From NCBI GenBank assembly GCA_902826685.1, contig CADEFT010000016.1, positions 1 through 64,000 on the forward strand: a stretch of DNA of 64,000 nt. The letters are read 5' to 3'. Source of the stretch: an uncultured Acidobacteriota bacterium. Its GTDB lineage: Bacteria; Acidobacteriota; Terriglobia; Bryobacterales; Bryobacteraceae. Below are positions 34,207-42,785 of the stretch, piece by piece; positions within the stretch are counted from its first letter, which is position 1, and the number at the start of each line of letters is the position of its first letter. Under the pieces are notes generated by a model. It did not search any database. It was not told the origin of the DNA and saw only the letters and a program-made list of their open reading frames with translations. Position numbers and translations under genes: made by a program.

Positions 34207-34860
34207 ATGCGTTATTTCGCAGGTCTCAAGTTGGGCTTGGCGGCGCTGGCCCTTACCGGGTCGATGTCGGCCGCCGTAATTTTTCAAGACACGTTTCCGG
34301 ATTCAGGCGGTCCCGGTGTGGAAGAGCCACAAGGTTTTGGGATTGTCACCGGTACGCTGGACCTTCTCAAGTGGGATGTCACGGACGGTTCGGTCGACGT
34401 GCTGGACACTTTCCAGTCGCTGAACTGTGGCGCGCCGTCGGGCAAGCGTTGTCTCGACATCAACGGGAGCAACGGCGTGACTGGCCGAATCCAGAGCACG
34501 CCCATGTTCACGTTCCTGGCCGGCAATAGCTATACGCTGACGTTCTGGCTGGCTGGCAGCGGCCGCACGGGCACCGATTCGGTTCGTGTGTCGCTTGGCA
34601 GCCTGGGGTCGGTGGATGTCACGCTGGCTTCCGGCGCCGGTTGGCAGATTTATACGCTCGGCCAGTTCACCGGCAACGGCTCGACTGGCAGGATCGTCAT
34701 CGACAGCACCGTTTTCGGTGGCGACAGCGACAATATCGGCATCCTGGTTGATGACGTGTCGCTGCTTGAGACGGTTGGCGCCGCGGCGGATATTCCGGAG
34801 CCGGCCACTGTGTTGCTGAGCCTGGCTGGATTGGCCGTTCTCGCTCTGCGCCGCCGCTAG
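34207..34860 (+). CDS. PEP-CTERM exported protein, tandem paralogue A
   Basis: The 217-residue protein starts at an ATG with AAGGAG 7 bases upstream. It has a leader (LKLGLAALALTGSMSAA), a jelly-roll-like domain with the conserved core LLKWDV..GSVDVLDTF, SGKRCLDINGS, GRIQST and VDDVSLLET, and a PEP-CTERM tail (PEPATVLLSL, hydrophobic helix, LRRR). Two Cys (NCGAPSGKRC) could form a disulfide. The domain resembles carbohydrate-binding exported proteins. Exosortase processing is expected. Confidence 0.88.
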   Translation: MRYFAGLKLGLAALALTGSMSAAVIFQDTFPDSGGPGVEEPQGFGIVTGTLDLLKWDVTDGSVDVLDTFQSLNCGAPSGKRCLDINGSNGVTGRIQSTPMFTFLAGNSYTLTFWLAGSGRTGTDSVRVSLGSLGSVDVTLASGAGWQIYTLGQFTGNGSTGRIVIDSTVFGGDSDNIGILVDDVSLLETVGAAADIPEPATVLLSLAGLAVLALRRR

Positions 34861-34884
34861 GACTGTTGTACTCTTCCCGATTCG

Positions 34885-34922
34885 TCCCCCTGAGGTGGGT
34901 GTTTCTGCCCGCCTCAGGGGGA
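34885..34922 (+). terminator. Stem-loop after PEP-CTERM paralogue A
   Basis: TCCCCCTGAGG (34885-34895) and CCTCAGGGGGA (34912-34922) form a perfect 11-bp outer stem, extended inside by further GC pairs with one T/C mismatch. A long T-run does not follow, so it may be a terminator or an mRNA-stabilising hairpin. Confidence 0.55.
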
Positions 34923-35005
34923 TTCCCACCTGTTTTGCCGCCAGTACCGGTACCAACATTTCGTCCGAATTGCGATTAAAAATAGTCTCAAACCCTGCTA
35001 AGGCA

Positions 35006-35034
35006 TTGCACTGAGGTGTGATAGCCTTCATACT
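35006..35034 (+). promoter_or_regulatory. Promoter of PEP-CTERM paralogue B
   Basis: TTGCAC (35006-35011) and CATACT (35029-35034) are 17 bases apart, preceded by TAAGGCA, matching the paralogue A promoter box for box. The leader to the start codon is about 115 bases. Confidence 0.65.
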
Positions 35035-35159
35035 ATAAGCCAGACTACGTTGTGGTGTAGGAGTAATGTCATGAGGTTGTGGCCTGCTCCACTCCACGCT
35101 CCAATTGCTCTCGGAGTAGTACGTTTGGCTTACAGATAATGCGTATGGAGGAACAGGGT

Positions 35160-35798
35160 ATGAAAGGGCTTATGACGGGACTGAAGGTGGGTGTGGCGAT
35201 GCTGGCCCTGAGCGGGTCGATGTTTGCCACCTCGATCTTCAGCGACAATTTTCCGGATTCCGGGGTGAATGCCGAGCCTCAGGGTCTGGGGTCAACCAAT
35301 GGCACGATGGATCTGTTGAAGTGGGATGTTGTGAGCGGCTCGGTGGACGTTCTGGATACCTTCCTGGGTGTGAATTGCGGATCGCCTTCCGGTAAGCGCT
35401 GCGTCGACATCAACGGATCGAGCGGGGTGGCGGGCCGGATTCAGAGCACGCAGCAGTTCACCTTTGCCGCGGGCAGCTTCTACACGTTGACGCTGTACGT
35501 TTCGGGCAGCCAGCGGTCGGGTTCGGATACGATGCGGGTTTCGCTTGGTACGCTCGGCAGCGTGGACATTACGCTTCCGGCCGCGGCGACCTGGCAACTG
35601 GTCACCTTGGGTGCGTTCGCCGGTAACGGTTCGACGGGCCGCATCGTGATCGACGGCGCCTATGCGGGCGCCGACGCCGACAACATCGGTCTGGTGTTTG
35701 ACGACGTGAACCTGGACGAGACGGGCACGCCGGAGCCGGCCACGATGGCGCTGTTGGGCGCCGGGCTGGTGGCCATGGGCCTGCGCCGCCGCAAGTAG
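35160..35798 (+). CDS. PEP-CTERM exported protein, tandem paralogue B
   Basis: The 212-residue protein is a close relative of paralogue A along its whole length: leader MKGLMTGLKVGVAMLALSGS, the same LLKWDV..GSVDVLDTF core, SGKRCVDINGSSGV, GRIQST, FDDVNLDET, and a PEPATMALLGAGLVAMGLRRRK sorting tail. GGAGG lies upstream of the ATG at 35160; another in-frame ATG at 35139 is possible. It ends before a strong terminator, so A and B are separate transcription units made by duplication. Confidence 0.88.
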   Translation: MKGLMTGLKVGVAMLALSGSMFATSIFSDNFPDSGVNAEPQGLGSTNGTMDLLKWDVVSGSVDVLDTFLGVNCGSPSGKRCVDINGSSGVAGRIQSTQQFTFAAGSFYTLTLYVSGSQRSGSDTMRVSLGTLGSVDITLPAAATWQLVTLGAFAGNGSTGRIVIDGAYAGADADNIGLVFDDVNLDETGTPEPATMALLGAGLVAMGLRRRK

Positions 35799-35822
35799 GG
35801 GTTTGCCGCTCGATTGAAAAAG

Positions 35823-35853
35823 AGCCCGCGCCAAGTGTTGCGCGGGCTTTTTT
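35823..35853 (+). terminator. Intrinsic terminator after PEP-CTERM paralogue B
   Basis: AGCCCGCGC (35823-35831) pairs perfectly with GCGCGGGCT (35840-35848) around an 8-base loop and runs directly into TTTTTTA. Confidence 0.85.
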
Positions 35854-35868
35854 ATTGGCTGCCCGATA

Positions 35869-35911
35869 GTAGTAGACACGCTACCACTTCAGATGGTAGA
35901 TTGGCTGCTAC
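35869..35911 (+). promoter_or_regulatory. Double-dyad operator/promoter of padR-ADOP
   Basis: Two identical dyads GTAG-N8-CTAC occur at 35869-35884 and 35896-35911, the second touching the padR ATG. A promoter TAGACA (35873-35878), 18-base spacer and TAGATT (35897-35902) overlaps both. Transcription would start about at the ATG, so the mRNA may be leaderless. The layout fits autorepression by PadR. Confidence 0.55.
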
Positions 35912-36247
35912 ATGGGACGCGACAAGCTGGAAGTTCTGCAAGGCACGCTCGATCTGCTGGTGCTGCGCACGCTGCAATGGGGCCCGCGGCATGGACACGG
36001 CATCGGACAGATGATCCGCGCGCGGTCCGGCGAGGCGCTGCAGGTGGAGCACGGCAGTCTTTATCCGGCGCTGCACCGGCTGGAGCGCGACGGCTCGATC
36101 GCCTCGGAATGGGGCGTCACCTCCAACAATCAACGCGCCAAGTTTTACCGGCTCACCGACGCCGGGCGAAAGCAACTGGCGGCGGAAGAATCGAAGTGGA
36201 AGCAATTCGTGAAGGCGATGGCGCGCGCCATGCGGCCGCAGGAGTGA
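35912..36247 (+). CDS. PadR-family transcriptional repressor
   Basis: The 111-residue winged-helix protein has the PadR core: LQGTLDLLVLRTLQWGPRHGHGIGQMI, then QVEHGSLYPALHRLERDGSIASEWG and a short C-terminal dimerisation helix. It precedes an ADOP permease by 6 bases, the standard acidobacterial pairing. It probably represses its own operon from the GTAG-N8-CTAC dyads until a toxic ligand binds. No Shine-Dalgarno site is visible. Confidence 0.92.
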   Translation: MGRDKLEVLQGTLDLLVLRTLQWGPRHGHGIGQMIRARSGEALQVEHGSLYPALHRLERDGSIASEWGVTSNNQRAKFYRLTDAGRKQLAAEESKWKQFVKAMARAMRPQE

Positions 36248-36253
36248 AGCGCC

Positions 36254-38851
36254 ATGAAGTGGATCCACCGCAAAGAGCAGGACCTGCGGGACGAAATCCG
36301 CGCTCACCTGGAGATTGAGAAGCGGGAGCGAATCGCCGCGGGTGCGACGGCGGAGGATGCAGGGCGCGAGGCGCGGCTGGCGTTCGGGAATCCGCAGGCG
36401 ATTCGGGAGGACGTGCGCGAAACATGGGGCTGGAGCGCGGTGGAACGGTTTGGCCAGGATTTGCGGTTCGGGCTGCGGATGCTGCGCAAAGCGCCGGGAT
36501 GGACGGCGGCGATGGTGGCGACGATGGCGCTTGGGATCGGTCTGGGGACGGCGATCTTCAGCGCCGTTTACACCGTACTGCTGGCGCCGCTGCCCTATCC
36601 GGAACCGGACCGGATTCTCGCCCTGTGGCCTACGGCCGGTGGCACCGCCGCGGGACGCTTTCGCGTCAGCGCGGCGTTGTGGAAGCATTGGCGGGAGAAT
36701 CTGAAGCATGCCGGGCCGGTGGCGCTGACGCGTCCTGTCGCCAATTTCAATCTGACGGGGATGGGCGCGCCGGAACGGCTGCAGGGGGCGCGCACGACTT
36801 TCGAGCTTACGGCCGTGCTTGCCGTGACGCCGCTGCATGGCCGGTACTTTACGGAGCAGGAGCAACTGGCGGGCGCCCGGGTGGCCCTATTGAGCCACGC
36901 TTTCTGGGTGCGGCGCTTTGGAGCGGACGCGGCGGTGGTGGGGCGCAAGATTCCTTTAAACGGCGAGCCGCACGAGGTGATCGGCGTGATGCCCCCGGGC
37001 TATGCGTATCCCGATGCTTCCTTCGAATTATGGACTCCGCTCTATATCCCGGCGGGGGAGTTCCGCCATGGTGTCAATCATCAATATCTGGCGGTGGCGC
37101 GCCTGCGGCCCGGGGCGAGTATCGGACAAGTGAGGGCGGAGATGGCGGCGATGGCGCCGCGGTTGGCGCGCGACCATCCCGATGTTTACGGCGGGCGGCA
37201 GCCGGTTGGCGCGCTGGTGGAGACGTTGGCCGACAGCCGGTCGGCGGCGGTGCGTGGAGCGCTGCTGGCGCTGATGGGCGGCGCCGGGTGTTTGATGCTG
37301 ACGGGCTGTCTGAACCTGGCGCTGCTGCTGGTGGCGCGGGCGGCGGCGCGGTCGCGGGAGATTGCCGTGCGAGTCGCACTTGGTGCGGGGCGGTCGCGTC
37401 TGCTCCGGCAATGCATGGCGGAGACGCTGCCCTTGGGTTTGCTGGGCGCGATGGCGGGCGGGCTGACGGCGTGGGCTCTGCTGCGAATCGGGAGACCGTG
37501 GCTGCCTCCGGATTGGCCCGGCGTGGAGACGCTGGGGCTGCATGCGCCGGTGCTCGCGTTCGCCGTGGCGGCCAGCCTGGCCACCGTGATTCTGGCGAGC
37601 CTGATTCCGGCTCGCATGGCGGCGCGCGGCGGGCTGAACGAAGTATTGGGGAAGAGCTCGCGCAACGTTGCCGGAGGCGTAGGGGCGCGGGAATCGATGG
37701 TGGTGGCGCAGGTGGCGCTGGCGGTGGTGCTGGTATTCGGCGGCCTGCTGCTGGGTCGTAGCATGGCCGCGCTGGCGTCGGTTTCACCGGGCTTCGAGGC
37801 CGAAGGCGTCCTGACGATGCACCTGGCGGTGACTCGCGCCAAATACGCCACCGATCCGCAGGTCGCCGAATACTACAGCCGGATGCTCACGCGGGTGAGG
37901 TCGACTCCCGGTGTGATAGACGCAGGCATCGTGAACCGTCTTCCGTTGTCCGGTCTGTCGCAGAACGGCGGCGCCGAGTTCGAAGGGCGCGACGGTGTGG
38001 TCTATGCCGATTGGCGCACGGCGACTCCGGGCTACTTCGAAGCGATGGGCATTCCTTTGAAGCAAGGGCGCCTGTTCACCGGCACCGATCGCGACGGTGT
38101 GCCGCCGGTGGGCCTGATCGACGAGACGATTGCCAGGCGCGTTTTCGGAGACGAGAGTCCCGTTGGGAAGCGGTTCCGCCGCAGTGCCCCGGCGGGCGCC
38201 CAGCAGGATCGTTGGGTGGAGATCGTTGGCGTGGTGGGCCACGTGTTGAGCGATAGCCTGGAGAACGATTTCCGGCCGCAGGTGTATTGGCCGGTCTCAC
38301 AAAGCACGCAGGATCGCGGCGCGCTGGTGGCGCGGACGGCCGGGCCGCCGGCCTCCTATGGAGCGGCGATTCGAGAGCAGATCCGCCAGTTGGACGCCGA
38401 TCAGCCGGTGTACGAGGTTCGTACGATGCGGGAGTGGGTCGCCAGGAGCCAGCGCCCGCGCAGCCTGACCACGGCATTGGGCTCGATGTTCGGGGTTGGC
38501 GCCCTCGCGCTCGCCTGCCTTGGGATCTATGGTGTGATCTCGTTCGGGGCCGCGCGGCGATTGAGGGAGTTCGGAGTGCGGCTGGCGCTTGGGGCGGGGA
38601 CGGGCACGGTGGGCAGGCTGGTGATGGGGCAGGCGCTGCGGTTGAGCCTGGCGGGTGTGGCGATCGGGCTGGTGCTTTGCTGGCCGGCGTCGCTTCTGTT
38701 GCGGACCATGCTCTATGGCGTCACGAGTCGCGATCTGGCCGCTTGGCTGGCAGCTCCGGTATTGCTGATCGGCGCCTCGCTGCTGGCGGGGCTGGGTCCG
38801 GCGCTGCGGGCGGCGCGGACCGATCCGGCCGAGGTGCTGCGGGCGGAGTAG
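36254..38851 (+). CDS. ADOP-family ABC efflux permease (MacB-like)
   Basis: The 865-residue integral membrane protein has the ADOP N-terminal prefix (EIRAHLEIEKRERIAAG), then two MacB/FtsX modules: TM near residues 85-110, a periplasmic MacB_PCD domain, three TMs (about 330-460), another periplasmic domain and three C-terminal TMs. 'Acidobacterial duplicated orphan permeases' lack an adjacent ATPase and occur in many copies per genome; the ATPase is assumed to be shared. The cargo is unknown; efflux of a xenobiotic or peptide is plausible. Confidence 0.9.
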   Translation: MKWIHRKEQDLRDEIRAHLEIEKRERIAAGATAEDAGREARLAFGNPQAIREDVRETWGWSAVERFGQDLRFGLRMLRKAPGWTAAMVATMALGIGLGTAIFSAVYTVLLAPLPYPEPDRILALWPTAGGTAAGRFRVSAALWKHWRENLKHAGPVALTRPVANFNLTGMGAPERLQGARTTFELTAVLAVTPLHGRYFTEQEQLAGARVALLSHAFWVRRFGADAAVVGRKIPLNGEPHEVIGVMPPGYAYPDASFELWTPLYIPAGEFRHGVNHQYLAVARLRPGASIGQVRAEMAAMAPRLARDHPDVYGGRQPVGALVETLADSRSAAVRGALLALMGGAGCLMLTGCLNLALLLVARAAARSREIAVRVALGAGRSRLLRQCMAETLPLGLLGAMAGGLTAWALLRIGRPWLPPDWPGVETLGLHAPVLAFAVAASLATVILASLIPARMAARGGLNEVLGKSSRNVAGGVGARESMVVAQVALAVVLVFGGLLLGRSMAALASVSPGFEAEGVLTMHLAVTRAKYATDPQVAEYYSRMLTRVRSTPGVIDAGIVNRLPLSGLSQNGGAEFEGRDGVVYADWRTATPGYFEAMGIPLKQGRLFTGTDRDGVPPVGLIDETIARRVFGDESPVGKRFRRSAPAGAQQDRWVEIVGVVGHVLSDSLENDFRPQVYWPVSQSTQDRGALVARTAGPPASYGAAIREQIRQLDADQPVYEVRTMREWVARSQRPRSLTTALGSMFGVGALALACLGIYGVISFGAARRLREFGVRLALGAGTGTVGRLVMGQALRLSLAGVAIGLVLCWPASLLLRTMLYGVTSRDLAAWLAAPVLLIGASLLAGLGPALRAARTDPAEVLRAE

Positions 38852-38866
38852 AAACCTCCCGGTTCC

Positions 38867-39094
38867 TCAAGCGCCGCGGCTTTTGTTGAGGACCCACATG
38901 ACAGCCGCGAGAACCACATTGAGCAGAACGATGGTGGTGAGCGGAATATAGATCGTCGTGTTGCCGCTCTTCCAAACGAAATCGCCCGGCAGGCGGCCGA
39001 TCTTAAGGGGCAGCCGGTCGCCGGCGGCCACCAGAAGTCCAATGGCCGCGATGACGAGTCCGAGAACGATAAGCGGTTTGCCCAGGGCTGTCAT
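38867..39094 (-). CDS. DUF2905 small membrane protein
   Basis: The 75-residue protein has two hydrophobic helices (residues 7-23 and 50-68) around the family motif DRLPLKIGRLPGDFVWKSGNTTIYIPL. DUF2905 proteins are widespread and uncharacterised. It follows the sugar-isomerase-like gene by 2 bases on the same strand. Confidence 0.88.
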   Translation of the reverse strand: MTALGKPLIVLGLVIAAIGLLVAAGDRLPLKIGRLPGDFVWKSGNTTIYIPLTTIVLLNVVLAAVMWVLNKSRGA

Positions 39095-39096
39095 GG

Positions 39097-40356
39097 CTAC
39101 ACGCTGTACACGCGGCCTTTGTGCAGGCCCAGCAGGATCTGGACCAAACGGTGGCCGATGAGTTCGTGCAGAGTCAGCAACTCGCGGTTGGCTTCGGTGA
39201 TCTCATCGACGCCGGCGTTCTTTGGCACCGTGCCGCCGGCGCGTAAGGCGTCGCTCGCTTCGCGGATGACGCTGTCCTCGAGCGCTTCGCCCGCCATCTC
39301 CCAGAGCGAAATGAAGCGGTCGACAGCGGTGGGGAAGCTGACCGAGAACACGCCCCAGTTGCTGGTGGTGCGCGGCGGTTTGTAATCGAGATTGAACGGG
39401 CCGTTGTAGCCATGGCTGCGCAGCAGGATGAGTACGTTGAGCCAGTCGAGCGGATTGACCAGGCCGACGGCGATATCGACGTCGTGCTTGAGGCGATAGC
39501 CGTCGTTGATATCGAAATGCCAGAGCTTGCCGGCGAGAATGGCGCGGGCGAGTGCGGCGCGCGGCGCGGCGCCCCACATCAGCTCATGCAGGTATTCCGG
39601 GTTAAGTCCCACCATTTCGGGATGCTTCAGCAGGCCGGAACCGATGAAGGCCAGCATCGCGTCCGAAGTGGGCAGCAGGATCTCGGCCTGCGGCTCAAAG
39701 GGCTTGGCTTCCATGCAGTGTTTCAGGGTCTTGCGCTTCATCCTGGCGGCGATCGCGATATCGGCCTCGCAGGCGGCGTTGAGACCCTCGGCATACCAGC
39801 GCAGCGTTTCGGTTTCCTCCACCGCGCCCTGAATCTGGTAGCCAAGCGAGCCTGGCCAATAGACGGCGTAGCTGGCGCCAAGCTGGTGGCCGATGTTCAC
39901 GGTGTTGACCAGGCGTTTGGCGGCATAGGCGCGCACGCTCGCCGATTCGGCGGCGGGACTGGCGGCGAAGACGGCGTGATGAAACGTCTCGGTGGTCACC
40001 ATCGAACATTTGAGGCCGTTCTTCTTGAGCGACTTCCTGATGCGATCGACGATGGCGTCCTGCTCATCGGTGAACAGCTTCGAGGAGGGAATGACGTCGG
40101 TGTCGTGCGTGGTCCAGTGCCCGATGCCGATTTCGGCGTATTGTTCGATGACGTGCTCAAAGGTGATGGGCGAGCGCGTGGGGGCATGAAACAGCGCGTG
40201 GCCTTCATAGGCGGCCGCCCACTGCGGGCCGGAGATGAAATATTTGCGCCGCTGTTCGGGCGTGTAGCTGCCGCCGCAGGCCTTCATCAGCCGTGCGACT
40301 AAAGGCTGCTGCTGTTCGTGCGGGATGGGGTCGAGTTTCGCTTTCTTGCGCTTCAT
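39097..40356 (-). CDS. Xylose-isomerase-like TIM-barrel sugar isomerase
   Basis: The 419-residue protein retains the xylose isomerase metal and substrate residues: His and Asp in WTTHDTDVIPS, the metal Glu in MEAKPFEPQ, His and Asp in HFDINDGYRLKHDVD, and GLNPEYLHELM. These fit aldose-ketose isomerisation of an aldopentose or a related sugar. The start is the ATG at 40356 after AAGGGG; longer versions of the frame read antisense to the dipeptidase gene. It diverges from the dipeptidase operon, 60 bases away, suggesting joint regulation of a catabolic locus. Confidence 0.85.
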   Translation of the reverse strand: MKRKKAKLDPIPHEQQQPLVARLMKACGGSYTPEQRRKYFISGPQWAAAYEGHALFHAPTRSPITFEHVIEQYAEIGIGHWTTHDTDVIPSSKLFTDEQDAIVDRIRKSLKKNGLKCSMVTTETFHHAVFAASPAAESASVRAYAAKRLVNTVNIGHQLGASYAVYWPGSLGYQIQGAVEETETLRWYAEGLNAACEADIAIAARMKRKTLKHCMEAKPFEPQAEILLPTSDAMLAFIGSGLLKHPEMVGLNPEYLHELMWGAAPRAALARAILAGKLWHFDINDGYRLKHDVDIAVGLVNPLDWLNVLILLRSHGYNGPFNLDYKPPRTTSNWGVFSVSFPTAVDRFISLWEMAGEALEDSVIREASDALRAGGTVPKNAGVDEITEANRELLTLHELIGHRLVQILLGLHKGRVYSV

Positions 40357-40403
40357 GGGCAACCCCTTATTCAAGCACAACGGGCTGACTCGCGGGCGCG
40401 TAG

Positions 40404-40409
40404 TATACT
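40404..40409 (+). promoter_or_regulatory. -10 element 7 bases before the dipeptidase start
   Basis: TATACT is followed by 7 bases and the ATG at 40417, the same geometry as at the acyl-CoA ligase start. A leaderless transcript is suggested. The -35 region is not clear. Confidence 0.4.
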
Positions 40410-40416
40410 CCCCTCG

Positions 40417-41589
40417 ATGGCTTTCCTCGCGTTGCTTATTGCGCTGGCCGCGCCCGTGTGGGCGCAGGACCGGATGGACCGGTTGATGCGCGATCTCCTT
40501 ATTTTTGACGCCCACGTGGACACGCCGCGTTATGTGATGGACGAGGGATATCAGTTTGCCGAGCAGCACTCCTATTACGAACTCGATATTCCGCGCATGA
40601 AGAAGGGAAACCTGGGCGCGGTGTTCTTTGGAGTGTACGTGCAGCCGCAGGATTTTTCGCGCGACCTGTGGGTGCAGCGCACCCTCGAATGCATCGACGC
40701 GTTTCACGAAGAAGTGCGGCGCAACTCGCGGGAAATGGAAGTGGCCTATACGGCCGCCGATGTGGAGCGTATCCGCAAGGCGGGCAAGCGGGCGGCGCTG
40801 GTGAGTCTGGAAGGCGGCCACCTGATCATGGACAGCCTTCCCGTGCTGCGCGATTACTTCCGGCTCGGGGTGCGGTACATGACGCTGGCGCACTTCCGCA
40901 GCAACAACTGGGCCGACTCGATGACCGATGTGGCGGTGCATAACGGCATTTCGAGTTTCGGCCGCGAAGTGATCGGTGAGATGAACCGGCTGGGGATGAT
41001 CGTGGATGTGTCGCACATATCGGACAAGGCGGTGTTCGACGCCGTGGAGGCGAGCAAGGCGCCGGTCATCGCCTCGCATTCGTCGGTGAAAGCGATCGCG
41101 CCGATTCCGCGCAATATGCCCGACGGCGTCATTCGCGCGATTGCGAAGAAGGGCGGCGTGATCTGCATCAATTTCCACGCTGGGTATTTGAACCAGGCGG
41201 CGCACGACGTGTATATCGGCAACCGGCCGGCGCGCGACGCCGAGATCAAGGCCTTGCTCGATAGCCAGCGTTCCAATCCGCGGCGGTGGGAGATGGTGCG
41301 GGCGATCCAGAAGCGGTACTACGAGCTGATGCCGAAGGTGGACGTGAAGGCGCTGCTCGAACATATCCACTATGTGGCGAAGCTGGTGGGGGCCGGTCAT
41401 GTGGGGCTGGGGTCCGATTTCGACGGCATATCGGGCATGACGCCGGTGGGGATGGAAGACGTCTCGCGGTATCCGGTGCTGGTGAAGGGGCTGATGGATA
41501 TGGGATATTCCGATGACGATATCCGGAAAATCATGGGCGGGAACCTGCTGCGCGTGATGCGCGCCAATGAGGCGGTGGCGGAGAAATGA
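40417..41589 (+). CDS. Exported M19-family membrane dipeptidase (renal dipeptidase-like)
   Basis: The 390-residue protein has a signal peptide (MAFLALLIALAAPVWAQ) and an M19 TIM barrel: FDAHVDTPRY with the first zinc ligands, SLEGGHLI with the bridging Glu, DVSHISD and ASHSSVKAI with His ligands, and GSDFDGI. M19 enzymes hydrolyse L-D or D-containing dipeptides. The next gene starts within its stop codon (ATGA), so the four genes 40417-44812 form one operon. Confidence 0.92.
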   Translation: MAFLALLIALAAPVWAQDRMDRLMRDLLIFDAHVDTPRYVMDEGYQFAEQHSYYELDIPRMKKGNLGAVFFGVYVQPQDFSRDLWVQRTLECIDAFHEEVRRNSREMEVAYTAADVERIRKAGKRAALVSLEGGHLIMDSLPVLRDYFRLGVRYMTLAHFRSNNWADSMTDVAVHNGISSFGREVIGEMNRLGMIVDVSHISDKAVFDAVEASKAPVIASHSSVKAIAPIPRNMPDGVIRAIAKKGGVICINFHAGYLNQAAHDVYIGNRPARDAEIKALLDSQRSNPRRWEMVRAIQKRYYELMPKVDVKALLEHIHYVAKLVGAGHVGLGSDFDGISGMTPVGMEDVSRYPVLVKGLMDMGYSDDDIRKIMGGNLLRVMRANEAVAEK

Positions 41590-42785
41590 GAAGACGAGAG
41601 TTCATGGCCGCGGCGGCGGCGCTGCCGTTACAGGGAGCGGTGGCGGGGCGCAAGAAGATCGCCGCCATTTCGAGCACCTATCACGTTCGATCGCATTCGG
41701 ACAACTTCATCACACGGTTGCTCGAAGGCTACTGGATCCATGAGAAGTTCTACGAGGCGCCGTTCGACGTGGCCTCGCTCTATATGGATCAGATCCACCC
41801 GGCCGATATCGGGCAGAAGCTGGCGGGGGCGTATGGGCTGCCGGTGATGAAGACGATCGGCGATGCGGTGACGCTCGGTACCGGCAAGCTGGCCGTGGAT
41901 GGAGTGGTGATCGTGTGCGAGCACGGCAAGTATCCGCATAACGACAAGCATCAGCACCTGTATCCGCGCTATGAATTCTTCGAACAGGTGGTGAAGGTGT
42001 TTCGCGAGTCCGGACGTTCCTGTCCGGTGTTCACCGACAAGCATCTCTCCTACGACTGGGGGAAGTCGCGGCGGATGTACGAATGGTCGCGGGAGTTGAA
42101 GTTTCCCATGATGGCGGGCTCCTCGGTGCCGGTGACGTTCCGGCGGCCGGAGTTGGATATTCCCCTGAATTCGGACCTGGAGGCCGCGGTGGCGGTGGGC
42201 GGCGGATGGGTGGAAGACGGCGGGCTGTTCCATATCCTCGAAACGCTGCAATGCATGACCGAGCGGCGCAAGGGCGGGGAAACCGGCGTGCGCGCGGTGC
42301 AGCATTTGCAAGGCGAAGCGGTGTGGAAGGCGGGCGAGCAGGGTTTGTGGCCGCGCAAACTGCTGGACGCCGCGCTGGCCCGCGGAGAAAAGATCGGACC
42401 GGGGCGTCCGGAAGACGTGAAGCAGGCGGTGTGCTGCATCGTTGAGTATCGCAATGGGTTGAAGGCCGCGGCGGTGGCGCTCGGCGGCATGGTGAGCGAG
42501 TACCTGGTGGCGGTGAAGCGGAAAGGCGTCGAGCCCGAGGCGACGCTGTGCTACATCCCGAGCGAGAATTCGAATAACTTCAGCATGCTGGTACACGGGA
42601 TCCGGCAAATGATCGAAACCGGCAAGCCCGCGATTCCAGTGGAGCGGACGCTGCTGGTGAGCGGCGCGCTTTCCTATCTGATGGAGTCCGGCCATCGCGG
42701 CCATACGCGGCTTGAAACGCCGGATCTGAATGTTTCCTATAAGGCGCCGGCGAAATCGTATTTCGCGCCGGGGGTCGGCTCATGA
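41586..42785 (+). CDS. Exported protein of unknown function in the lactonase/MFS operon
   Basis: The 399-residue protein begins MRRREFMAAAAALPLQGAVA, a Tat-like or plain secretion leader. A Rossmann-like N-terminal half follows (KKIAAISSTYHVRSHSDNF, then VDGVVIVCEHGKYP and HLYPRYEFFEQVVKVFRESG), and a C-terminal half rich in strands that could resemble Gfo/Idh/MocA dimerisation domains. No cofactor glycine motif is clear. It overlaps both neighbours by ATGA, so it must work with the dipeptidase and the SMP-30 lactonase. Its function cannot be named. Confidence 0.8.
   Translation: MRRREFMAAAAALPLQGAVAGRKKIAAISSTYHVRSHSDNFITRLLEGYWIHEKFYEAPFDVASLYMDQIHPADIGQKLAGAYGLPVMKTIGDAVTLGTGKLAVDGVVIVCEHGKYPHNDKHQHLYPRYEFFEQVVKVFRESGRSCPVFTDKHLSYDWGKSRRMYEWSRELKFPMMAGSSVPVTFRRPELDIPLNSDLEAAVAVGGGWVEDGGLFHILETLQCMTERRKGGETGVRAVQHLQGEAVWKAGEQGLWPRKLLDAALARGEKIGPGRPEDVKQAVCCIVEYRNGLKAAAVALGGMVSEYLVAVKRKGVEPEATLCYIPSENSNNFSMLVHGIRQMIETGKPAIPVERTLLVSGALSYLMESGHRGHTRLETPDLNVSYKAPAKSYFAPGVGS

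Noticed and set aside
40357..41400. Upstream extension of the isomerase-like gene
   Set aside because: This part is antisense to the dipeptidase. The start at 40356 has AAGGGG and matches the expected N-terminus.
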